Shown here piece by piece: positions 1 to 6,176 of a stretch of 11,582 nucleotides of DNA. Each line of letters opens with the position of its first letter. Positions within the stretch are counted from its first letter, which is position 1. A program made the position numbers and the translations under genes. The DNA is taken from positions 1-11,582 of the forward strand of contig JAGDAE010000026.1 of assembly GCA_017959645.1 (NCBI GenBank), in the 5' to 3' direction. The stretch is from Kiritimatiellia bacterium. GTDB lineage: Bacteria; Verrucomicrobiota; Kiritimatiellia; RFP12; UBA1067. The notes under the pieces were generated by a model, which was not told the origin of the DNA, ran no database searches, and saw only the letters and a program-made list of their open reading frames with translations.

Positions 1-916
1 CCAGAGCTTCATGACCGAGCTCTACCGCCATGTGGGCGCCGACACCGACGTCCCGGCCGGCGACATGAACGTCGGCGGACGCGAAATCGGCTATCTTTTC
101 GGACAGTACCGCAGAATCACCAACGAATGGACGGGCGTATTGACCGGCAAGGGGCTCGCTTTCGGCGGCTCGCTGATCCGTCCCGAAGCGACCGGCTACG
201 GCTGCGTCTACTTCGCCGAGAACATGCTCAAGGTCAAGAAGCAGACTCTGCGCGGCAAAATCTGCGCGGTATCCGGCTCGGGCAACGTGGCGACGTTCGC
301 CGCCAAGAAGCTCGTGACGCTCGGTGCGAAGGTGGTCACGCTCTCCGACCGCTCCGGCTCGATCTATGTCAAAACCGGCCTCACTCTCGCCGACCTCGAC
401 AATATCCTCAACCTCAAGACGGTCCTGCGCGGGGAGCTCGCCGACATCGTCAAGGAGATCAAGAACGCGCAGTTCTTCAAGGGCGCGCGGCCGTGGCAGC
501 TCGCGGCGAAGGTCGATTGCGCCTTCCCCTGCTCGCGCCAGAACGAGCTTGACGGCGCCGACGCCGCCTATCTCGTGAAGCACGGCTGCAAGCTCGTCGC
601 CGAAGGCGCCAACATGCCTTCGACCCCCGAAGCGGCCGCGACCTTCCTCAAGGCCAAGATCCTCTACGCTCCCGGCAAGGCCGCCAACGCCGGCGGCGTC
701 GCGACGTCGGGTCTCGAGATGTCGCAGAACTCCGAGCGCCTGAGTTGGTCCGCCAAGGTCGTCGACGACAAGCTCCGCGAAATCATGGCAGCGATCCACG
801 ACAACGCCTACGAGGCGGCGGCCAAGTACGGGTTGAAAGGCAACTATGTCGCCGGCGCCAACATCGCCGGATTCGTCAAGGTCGCCGACGCGATGCTCGC
901 CCAGGGCGTGATCTGA
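1..916 (+). CDS. gdhA: NADP-type glutamate dehydrogenase, C-terminal part
   Basis: Converts 2-oxoglutarate and ammonium to glutamate with NADPH, in the cytoplasm, as a hexamer. The gene runs in from the left edge; the first full codon is at position 2 and about 304 residues are present, so roughly the first third of a family protein of about 450 residues is missing, including the catalytic lysine region. What is seen matches the E. coli GdhA type closely: MTELYRHVGADTDVPAGD, then NVGGREIGYLFG, TGKGLAFGGSLIRPEATGYG, the dinucleotide-binding loop VSGSGNVATFAAKKL, PCSRQNELD, VAEGANMPSTPEA, APGKAANAGGVATSGLEMSQ and the C-terminal ending GANIAGFVKVADAMLAQGVI. The reading frame is intact to a TGA stop. 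It converges on the U32 gene and is followed by a hairpin terminator. Identity is secure; the start and promoter lie outside the window. Confidence 0.97.
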   Translation, partial: QSFMTELYRHVGADTDVPAGDMNVGGREIGYLFGQYRRITNEWTGVLTGKGLAFGGSLIRPEATGYGCVYFAENMLKVKKQTLRGKICAVSGSGNVATFAAKKLVTLGAKVVTLSDRSGSIYVKTGLTLADLDNILNLKTVLRGELADIVKEIKNAQFFKGARPWQLAAKVDCAFPCSRQNELDGADAAYLVKHGCKLVAEGANMPSTPEAAATFLKAKILYAPGKAANAGGVATSGLEMSQNSERLSWSAKVVDDKLREIMAAIHDNAYEAAAKYGLKGNYVAGANIAGFVKVADAMLAQGVI

Positions 917-949
917 CGGCGGCCAGCGCCGGAAAAAAGGCGAAAACGG

Positions 950-989
950 GACGGCGGATGCGGCTTTACGCTTCCGCCGTCTTGTTTTT
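950..989 (+). terminator. Rho-independent terminator of gdhA
   Basis: The arms GACGGCGGA (950-958) and TCCGCCGTC (973-981) pair perfectly. After one T-T mismatch, three more pairs follow (960-962 with 969-971), closing a 6-nt loop. The stem is followed directly by TTGTTTTT (982-989). It sits 33 bp after the gdhA stop, and its right arm lies within the last codons of the convergent U32 gene, whose stop is at 966-968. An A-rich run on the left side (932-946) gives a weaker T tract on the other strand, so it may also stop transcription from the U32 operon. Confidence 0.85.
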
Positions 990-2219
990 CGTCTCGATGA
1001 AAAACACCTTGTCGCCGACGCGGCAGCGCGGAGCGGCGAAGGTCACCCAGGTGCCCTTCTCGCCGGATTCCGGCGTTTCTCCGTCGCGTCTGATTTCGCC
1101 GAGCACGAGTTCGACTACGCCGGTCGTCTTGCCGTGTATCTGCAGCGTGTCGCCCGGGCGTATGGAATGGTCCTGTATCTTGACCTGGACGATTCCGGCT
1201 TTCAGGAAATAGTCGATCACGATGCCGACGTGCCGCTTGACGGTCGTGGCGAGGGAGTCTTCGCTGTCCGCCAGCTGTTCGCCGCCCGGGCGCCCGTAGA
1301 AGAGCCCTTTCGAAAATTCGCGGTGGAACACCTTTTCGACCTCGCGCGTCAGCTCTTCGACGAGCGCGGGGGAATACGACCCGTCCGACACCGCGTCGAC
1401 CGCGCGACGGTACGCGCGCACGCAGGTCATCACGTATTCGGCGTTGCGGGCGCGCCCCTCGATCTTGAAGCTGGCTATCCCCGCGTCCATCAGCCGGTCG
1501 ACGAAGCCGAGCGAGCACAGATCCTTGGCCGAGAGAATGGTGTGCGGTTCGACGATGAACGCGGTGTCGGACTCGTGCACCGGATTGCCGAGACCGTCCT
1601 CGTAGAGATCGACCGCCTTAACGAGAAAACGTCTGCGGCACGGCTGGCGGCACTCTCCCCTGCACGCGCTTTTCCCGAACGCCTCGTGGCTCATGAGGCA
1701 ACGGCCGGATTCCGCGACACACTGCGCCCCGTGCACGAACGCCTCTATCTCGATCGGCGATTTCGCGGCTATCCGCTTCACCTCTCCAAGCGTGCATTCG
1801 CGCGCGAGCACGACCCGCGACGCGCCCTGCGAGGCGAGAAAGGCGACGGCGGCGGAATTCGAGGTCGACATCTGGGTGGAGACGTGGAAGGCCGCGCCGT
1901 GCTTGCGGCAGAGCGAGATCACCCCCCAGTCGGAAACGATGAACGCGTCGACATGCGGCTTGGCGGCGACGATAATGCCTTCGATCCCGTCCGCCTCACC
2001 CTCGAACATGATCGCATTCAGCGCGAGATACGCCTTGACCCCCTTCGCCCGGCAGCGCGACGAAATCTCCGGCAGGTCGCCGACGGCGAAATTCACTCCG
2101 CTCCCTGCGCGCATGTTGAACGACCCCAGCCCGAAATACACCGCGTCGCAGCCCGCGTCCAACGCCGCCTGCAGACAGACGAAATCGCCGGCCGGCGCAA
2201 GTATCTCCGGACGCTTCAC
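966..2219 (-). CDS. U32-family (peptidase-like) Fe-S protein, TrhP/YegQ type
   Basis: About 417 residues, starting VKRPEILAPAGD, the usual family N-terminus. Characterised relatives are not proven proteases: TrhP (YegQ) and its Bacillus counterparts make 5-hydroxyuridine in tRNA, RlhA modifies 23S rRNA and UbiU/UbiV hydroxylate ubiquinone precursors. Length and order fit the TrhP-like group. The U32 signature is visible as EAFVHGAQCVAESGRCLMS. Cysteines at about 167, 174, 190, 194 and 235 include candidates for the four [4Fe-4S] ligands, with spacing like that of UbiU. I chose the GTG at 2219-2217 because it overlaps the HAD stop as GTGA and gives the family N-terminus; the ATG at 2255 would add 12 residues and overlap the HAD gene by 40 bp. 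It is probably translationally coupled to the HAD gene. The exact substrate cannot be read from the sequence; tRNA hydroxylation is the best guess. Confidence 0.9.
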   Translation of the reverse strand: MKRPEILAPAGDFVCLQAALDAGCDAVYFGLGSFNMRAGSGVNFAVGDLPEISSRCRAKGVKAYLALNAIMFEGEADGIEGIIVAAKPHVDAFIVSDWGVISLCRKHGAAFHVSTQMSTSNSAAVAFLASQGASRVVLARECTLGEVKRIAAKSPIEIEAFVHGAQCVAESGRCLMSHEAFGKSACRGECRQPCRRRFLVKAVDLYEDGLGNPVHESDTAFIVEPHTILSAKDLCSLGFVDRLMDAGIASFKIEGRARNAEYVMTCVRAYRRAVDAVSDGSYSPALVEELTREVEKVFHREFSKGLFYGRPGGEQLADSEDSLATTVKRHVGIVIDYFLKAGIVQVKIQDHSIRPGDTLQIHGKTTGVVELVLGEIRRDGETPESGEKGTWVTFAAPRCRVGDKVFFIETKNKTAEA

Positions 2220-2824
2220 CGGTACGGCGGGTATATCTGCGCCTGCCAGCCGCATTTGCGCGCCGCCTCGACGTTGCTCTCGAAGTCGTCGTAGAACATC
2301 AGCCGCGACGGCTCAATGCCGATGCGCTCGGCCGCCAGGGCGTAGATCGCGGGATCGGGCTTGCACAGCCGCACGAAGCCGGAGATTATCTCGACGTCGG
2401 CGAGCGCGATGTATTCGGCGCACGCGCTCTTGAAATAGTCGTCGTAGAAATCCGGAGCCATGTTCGAGAGAATCCCGATCTTCTTTCCCGCCGCCTTCAG
2501 TTCGCGCATCAGCGCAAGAGTGTCAGGTCGCAGCTCGTCGACCCAGCTCGCCGCATCGAGCCGGCGTATTTCGGCCAGCACCTCGGCGGACGGCTCGGAA
2601 AGCGCGTTGACGCGGAAAATGTGCCGGTAGAGATCCTCGAACGTCGTCTCTCCGCTATCCCACAGACTGCGAAAGCGCGCGAAGCCGTCGATCGCCGCGC
2701 GCCGGGACAGACCGACCGATTCGCAGTACGGATACAGCGTCTTCTCCCACTTCGGCATCGGCGAAACGGATATGACTCCGCCAAAGTCGAAATACACACC
2801 GTCGATGTTTTTCATGTCGTTCAT
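2216..2824 (-). CDS. HAD superfamily phosphatase (subfamily IA, YihX-like)
   Basis: A 202-residue cytoplasmic HAD hydrolase, probably acting on a small phosphorylated metabolite. Motif I is VYFDFGGVI with the nucleophile D13. The usual second Asp is Gly, as in YihX (glucose-1-phosphate phosphatase) and related subfamily IA members. Motif II is GILSN (S120), motif III is CKPDPAIY (K155) and motif IV is MFYDDFESN (D179, D180). A helical cap lies between motifs I and II (about residues 25-100). It is first in a two-gene operon; its TGA stop overlaps the GTG start of the U32 gene. The start at 2824 lies 7 nt after an extended -10 box, so the message is probably leaderless; an in-frame ATG at 2815 is the alternative. 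The substrate is unknown. Confidence 0.9.
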   Translation of the reverse strand: MNDMKNIDGVYFDFGGVISVSPMPKWEKTLYPYCESVGLSRRAAIDGFARFRSLWDSGETTFEDLYRHIFRVNALSEPSAEVLAEIRRLDAASWVDELRPDTLALMRELKAAGKKIGILSNMAPDFYDDYFKSACAEYIALADVEIISGFVRLCKPDPAIYALAAERIGIEPSRLMFYDDFESNVEAARKCGWQAQIYPPYR

Positions 2825-2831
2825 GCGGCAT

Positions 2832-2840
2832 ATTATACCA
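2832..2840 (-). promoter_or_regulatory. Extended -10 promoter of the HAD-U32 operon
   Basis: On the minus strand this reads TGGTATAAT, a consensus TATAAT (2837-2832) with the upstream TG of an extended -10. Only 7 nt separate it from the ATG at 2824, so transcription should begin at or just before the start codon. No good TTGACA is seen at the usual distance. Confidence 0.75.
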
Positions 2841-2846
2841 AACTTT

Positions 2847-2855
2847 TGCTATACT
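2847..2855 (+). promoter_or_regulatory. Extended -10 promoter of dinB
   Basis: Reads TGCTATACT on the plus strand. The -10 hexamer TATACT (2850-2855) ends 6 nt before the dinB ATG at 2862, which predicts a leaderless mRNA. It is back-to-back with the HAD promoter: 12 bp separate the two hexamers, so two polymerases could not easily bind at once. I see no LexA-type palindrome in the 37-bp gap. Confidence 0.7.
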
Positions 2856-2861
2856 GTACGC

Positions 2862-4016
2862 ATGGCGACGATTTTACATGTCGATATGGATGCGTTTTTC
2901 GCGTCCGTCGAACTGCTGCACCATCCCGAATGGCGCGGCAGGCCGCTTGTCGTCGGAGCCGGTCCGCACGAGCGCGGAGTGGTGTCGACCTGCTCGTACG
3001 AAGCGCGCAAATTCGGCGTCCGCTCCGCGATGCCGTCGCGAACCGCCTACGAACTTTGCCCGCACGCGATATTCGTCCGCCCCGACATGGAGCGGTACAG
3101 CGAGGTCTCGGGCAAGGCGTTCGAGGTCTTCGAGAGCTTCACTCCGTTCGTCGAGGGCGTATCGATCGACGAGGCGTTTCTCGACATCACCGGCAGCTCG
3201 CACCTCTACGGCGGAGCGCGCGCGCTCGGCGACGCGCTCAGGAAGGCGGTGAAGGAGAAATGCGGCGTCACCTGCTCGGTCGGCATCGCGCCCAACCGCC
3301 TGCTCGCGAAAATCGGCTCGGAACTCGACAAGCCGGACGGGCTTTCGGTAATGCCGTTCGAGGCGGACGAGATCGCGAAATTCCTCGAAAACAAACCGGT
3401 TTCGATCTTGTGGGGAATCGGGAAGAAGACCGTGCAGACGCTGAAGCCGTTCGGGATAACCGTCTGCGGAGACATCCAGAAGACCCCCGTCGGCACGCTC
3501 GCGGCGATACTCGGCTCGCAATGTCTCGCCGGCGTTTTGCGGAACTATTCGTTCGGGATCGATTCCGACGAGGTGCACTGGCAGGAAGCCGAGGAGAAAT
3601 CGGTTTCGCGCGAACACACTTTCGGCGCCGACGTCTACGACCGCGAGACGGTAAGGGCGAAACTGCTCGAACTGGCGGCCGAAGTCGGCATGCGCCTGCG
3701 GCGCCGGAAGCGGTGGGCGAAGACGGCGAAGCTGAAACTGCGCGACGCGAACTTCAACACCTTGACGCGCCAACTCTCGCTCGCTTCGCCGACGAGAGAC
3801 GATATTTCTCTGCGCGAAGCGGCGCTGGAGCTTTTTTCGCGCGAGACGACGGCGCGCGGAATACGACTGGTCGGCTTCGGGGTAGGATCGCTGCGCAACG
3901 ACGACGACGACGGCACGCCGACGCTTTTCGACTACCCTGACGACACGAAAAGAAAACGCCGAGAACGGCTTTCGGAAGCGTTGGACGATCTGCGCGCGAA
4001 AGGCCTTATCGATTGA
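2862..4016 (+). CDS. dinB: DNA polymerase IV (Y-family translesion polymerase)
   Basis: A 384-residue error-prone polymerase that copies past damaged bases. Catalytic metal ligands are D8 (HVDMDAFF) and D103-E104 (GVSIDEAFLDIT). F13 is at the steric-gate position, with the same numbering as E. coli DinB. The nucleotide-contact motif CSYEARKFGVRSAMPS follows at 44-59. A helix-hairpin-helix in the thumb reads ILWGIGKKTV, and the little-finger domain fills the C-terminal part (about 230-350). The tail has PTLFDYP, a plausible sliding-clamp binding motif. The ATG at 2862 is chosen over an upstream ATG at 2772, which would run into the HAD gene and lengthen the protein beyond the family N-terminus. 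Its 3' end overlaps the convergent rph gene by 11 bp, with no room for a dedicated terminator. Confidence 0.97.
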   Translation: MATILHVDMDAFFASVELLHHPEWRGRPLVVGAGPHERGVVSTCSYEARKFGVRSAMPSRTAYELCPHAIFVRPDMERYSEVSGKAFEVFESFTPFVEGVSIDEAFLDITGSSHLYGGARALGDALRKAVKEKCGVTCSVGIAPNRLLAKIGSELDKPDGLSVMPFEADEIAKFLENKPVSILWGIGKKTVQTLKPFGITVCGDIQKTPVGTLAAILGSQCLAGVLRNYSFGIDSDEVHWQEAEEKSVSREHTFGADVYDRETVRAKLLELAAEVGMRLRRRKRWAKTAKLKLRDANFNTLTRQLSLASPTRDDISLREAALELFSRETTARGIRLVGFGVGSLRNDDDDGTPTLFDYPDDTKRKRRERLSEALDDLRAKGLID

Positions 4017-4734
4017 CTCCGAGCGCCTTGCGCTGGATGCCGAAGATGCTCTTCAGACCTTTCTTCGCGAGAGAAATCATCGCAGCGAGCGAACGATCGT
4101 CGAACGGTTTGTGCTCGGCGCAGCCCTGAAGCTCGACGAACCTGCCGCCGTCGGTCATCACCACGTTGAGATCCACCTCGGCGGAAGAATCGAGCGCATA
4201 GTCGAGATCGAGCGTCGGCTTGCCGCCGCACACGCCGACCGAAACCGCGGCGACCCGGCAGACGAGCGGATTTTCCGCGATCTCGCCCGACTTCAGCAGC
4301 TTGCGCACCGCATCCTCAAGCGCCACCATTCCGCCGGTTATCGAAGCACATCTCGTGCCGCCGTCAGCCTGCAGAACGTCGCAGTCGACCGTGATCATCC
4401 GTTCTCCGAGAAGATCCATGTCGACCGCCGAGCGCAACGCGCGGCCGATCAGCCGCTGTATCTCGGCCGAGCGCGAATCGAGTTTGAGCTTCTTGATGTC
4501 CCGGTCTTTGCGGTCTGGCGTGCTCGACGGGAGCATCGAATACTCCGCCGTAACCCAGCCCTTGCCGGTCCCCTTCAGAAACGGCGGCACCTTGTCCGAA
4601 ACCGACGCCGTGCAAAGCACCCAGGTGTTCCCCCACTTCACCAACACGCTGCCGGCCGCGTATTTTGTGAACGCTCTCGATATCGAGAGCTTGCGCAATT
4701 CTCCGGTTTTTCTCATCGTCTTTTCAGCGCACAT
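4006..4734 (-). CDS. rph: Ribonuclease PH
   Basis: A phosphate-dependent 3'-5' exoribonuclease that trims tRNA 3' ends; usually a hexamer in the cytoplasm. The 242-residue length is typical. Family blocks are clear: TASVSDKVPPFLKGTGKGW, VTAEYSMLPSSTPDR, DSRSAEIQRLIGRALR (88-101 holds the conserved arginines), DCDVLQADGGTR (117-128, R128 for phosphate), SITGG, DLDYALDSSAEVDLNVVMT and GRFVELQG. Oddly, the usual N-terminal RPDGR-like stretch is not recognisable; the protein begins MCAEKTMRKTGELRKL. The start at 4734 overlaps the upstream SGNH gene by 11 bp. A second ATG at 4716 lies 7 bp after that gene's stop and is a fair alternative. It is last in the run beginning with the pseudouridine synthase. 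Confidence 0.95.
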   Translation of the reverse strand: MCAEKTMRKTGELRKLSISRAFTKYAAGSVLVKWGNTWVLCTASVSDKVPPFLKGTGKGWVTAEYSMLPSSTPDRKDRDIKKLKLDSRSAEIQRLIGRALRSAVDMDLLGERMITVDCDVLQADGGTRCASITGGMVALEDAVRKLLKSGEIAENPLVCRVAAVSVGVCGGKPTLDLDYALDSSAEVDLNVVMTDGGRFVELQGCAEHKPFDDRSLAAMISLAKKGLKSIFGIQRKALGVNR

Positions 4735-6166
4735 ATTTCTCGATCACCGGTCCGAGCGCCTCCGCCCAGATCTTGTATCCCTCGTCGGTCGGATGCAGAT
4801 AGTCGTCCATCAATTCCTTGGGGATCTTCCCTTCGCCGTCGAGGAATCTGCCGCCGATGTCGACAAACGTCACGTTCTCCCGCTGCGACGCCCACTCTTC
4901 GAGCATCGCGTTGACGCGGTCGTTGTTCTCGCGGTCGGGATTCGGCGTCTCGCCGCGCGGGAAGATCGCGAAGAGCGCCAGATGGGCGCCGGGAGCCTTC
5001 TCCATCGCCCGTTTCGCGCACTCGACGACGCCCGCGAAAATCTCGCCGCTTTCGCACCTGCGCGCATTCGGGGTCTCGCTGTTGTTGTTCGTCCCGATCA
5101 TCATCACGAGAAGTCTGGGGTCGAGCCCGTCCATCTCGCCGTGGTCGAGACGCCAGAGCAGATTCTGGGTCCGGTCCCAGCCGAAGCCGAGGTCGAGCGT
5201 GCGGTATCTGCCGAACGCCTCCTTCCAGCGCGGTTCGGCGTCGTCTCCGCCAATCGAATCGCGTCCCGCCCAGAAATGGGTTATCGAGTCGCCGAGAAAC
5301 ACGATCTGCGGATCCATCGCCTTCTGCTCGCGCAGTATGCGCGCATGGCGTTCGTACCAGTCGTAGGAATCCTGTTCGAGCTTCGTCTGCGGAACCAGCG
5401 CCGGATTCGTCTCGGGTCGGCGCAGATGCCGCGCAAACGTCTTTATCCACTCCCCGGCCATCAGCATGTGCGCCTGGATCGTCGGATGCACCGTATCCCA
5501 GCTCCAGTACGCGGGGTCGGGATTGAGCGCGAGCATCTTCTCGTTGACCAGCCGCTGGAACTTCACCAGCGGTAGCCCTTTCTCGAGCGCGAGGCGCGCC
5601 ATGAAACCCTGCACTTTCATGAACTCCACATCGTCCGACTGCGGGCACCTGAACGGCTCGCAGAGAATTATCCTCATCTCCGGATTCTTCTCGAGCGCGC
5701 TTTCGACCAGATACCGCAGATCCGTCTCGTAGTCGGCGACCGGGCGGTTGCGGTAGAAGCGGTCGTTGACGCCGATCAGAAGCGACATGACATCAGGCGT
5801 GCGCGGGCCGACGGCGTCGGCCCCGAACGATGCGGCGTATCCGTTCTCGCCGTTGGTCACTTCGAGCGCATCCGTCTGCCAGCGCGCGCGCAGATCGGCG
5901 GTCGTGTGGCCGGACACGGCGCGGTTGGCGAACGTCAGCGCGTTCGTCGGAAAGGCCGACAGATACCGCATGGCGATCTCGGTCTGGTAGCCGTGGCCCA
6001 TGTAGTGGTTCATGTCCCCGGCCCGGCCGCCGTCGGTTATCGAATCGCCCTGGAAGAGGATGAAATCGCCGGGGCGGAATATCTCCGGCAGCCCCCGCCG
6101 GCCGCCGCCGGCGAGAACCTGAGCCGCCGAAAGCGCGGCGGCCGCAAGAAGCGCCAAAACCTTCAT
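4724..6166 (-). CDS. Secreted protein with two tandem SGNH/GDSL hydrolase domains
   Basis: 480 residues. A signal peptide is clear (MKVLALLAAAALSAAQVLA, cleavage near residue 19), so it acts outside the cytoplasm. Domain 1 (about 30-250) has FQGDSITDGG (Ser42), SGHTTADL (Gly86), IGVND (Asn134) and WDTVHPT (Asp224, His227). Domain 2 (about 285-480) has VFLGDSITHFW (Ser294), LGFGWDRTQN (Gly327/Gly329 region), MIGTNNN (Asn360) and DYLHPTDEGY (Asp455, His458). All four blocks are thus present twice. Domain 1 resembles acetylxylan-esterase-like SGNH enzymes and domain 2 the platelet-activating-factor acetylhydrolase-like group. Such enzymes commonly remove acyl groups from glycans, which fits the exported GH2 enzyme encoded 10 bp upstream. 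A purine-rich GAAGGCGG lies just before the ATG. The deacylated substrate is not known. Confidence 0.9.
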   Translation of the reverse strand: MKVLALLAAAALSAAQVLAGGGRRGLPEIFRPGDFILFQGDSITDGGRAGDMNHYMGHGYQTEIAMRYLSAFPTNALTFANRAVSGHTTADLRARWQTDALEVTNGENGYAASFGADAVGPRTPDVMSLLIGVNDRFYRNRPVADYETDLRYLVESALEKNPEMRIILCEPFRCPQSDDVEFMKVQGFMARLALEKGLPLVKFQRLVNEKMLALNPDPAYWSWDTVHPTIQAHMLMAGEWIKTFARHLRRPETNPALVPQTKLEQDSYDWYERHARILREQKAMDPQIVFLGDSITHFWAGRDSIGGDDAEPRWKEAFGRYRTLDLGFGWDRTQNLLWRLDHGEMDGLDPRLLVMMIGTNNNSETPNARRCESGEIFAGVVECAKRAMEKAPGAHLALFAIFPRGETPNPDRENNDRVNAMLEEWASQRENVTFVDIGGRFLDGEGKIPKELMDDYLHPTDEGYKIWAEALGPVIEKYVR

Positions 6167-6176
6167 CGCGCCGCCT

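Noticed and set aside
1134..2294. 386-residue plus-strand frame opposite the U32 gene
   Set aside because: Antisense shadow; the minus-strand frame carries the U32 signature and cysteines.
2856..2861. LexA (SOS) operator in front of dinB
   Set aside because: GTAC is present, but there is no CTG-N10-CAG or GAAC-N4-GTTC palindrome in the gap.
2621..3940. 439-residue plus-strand frame overlapping dinB
   Set aside because: Arg-rich out-of-frame shadow of dinB and HAD; no family resemblance.
4220..5575. 451-residue plus-strand frame opposite rph and SGNH
   Set aside because: Antisense to two genes with intact catalytic motifs; no recognisable domain.
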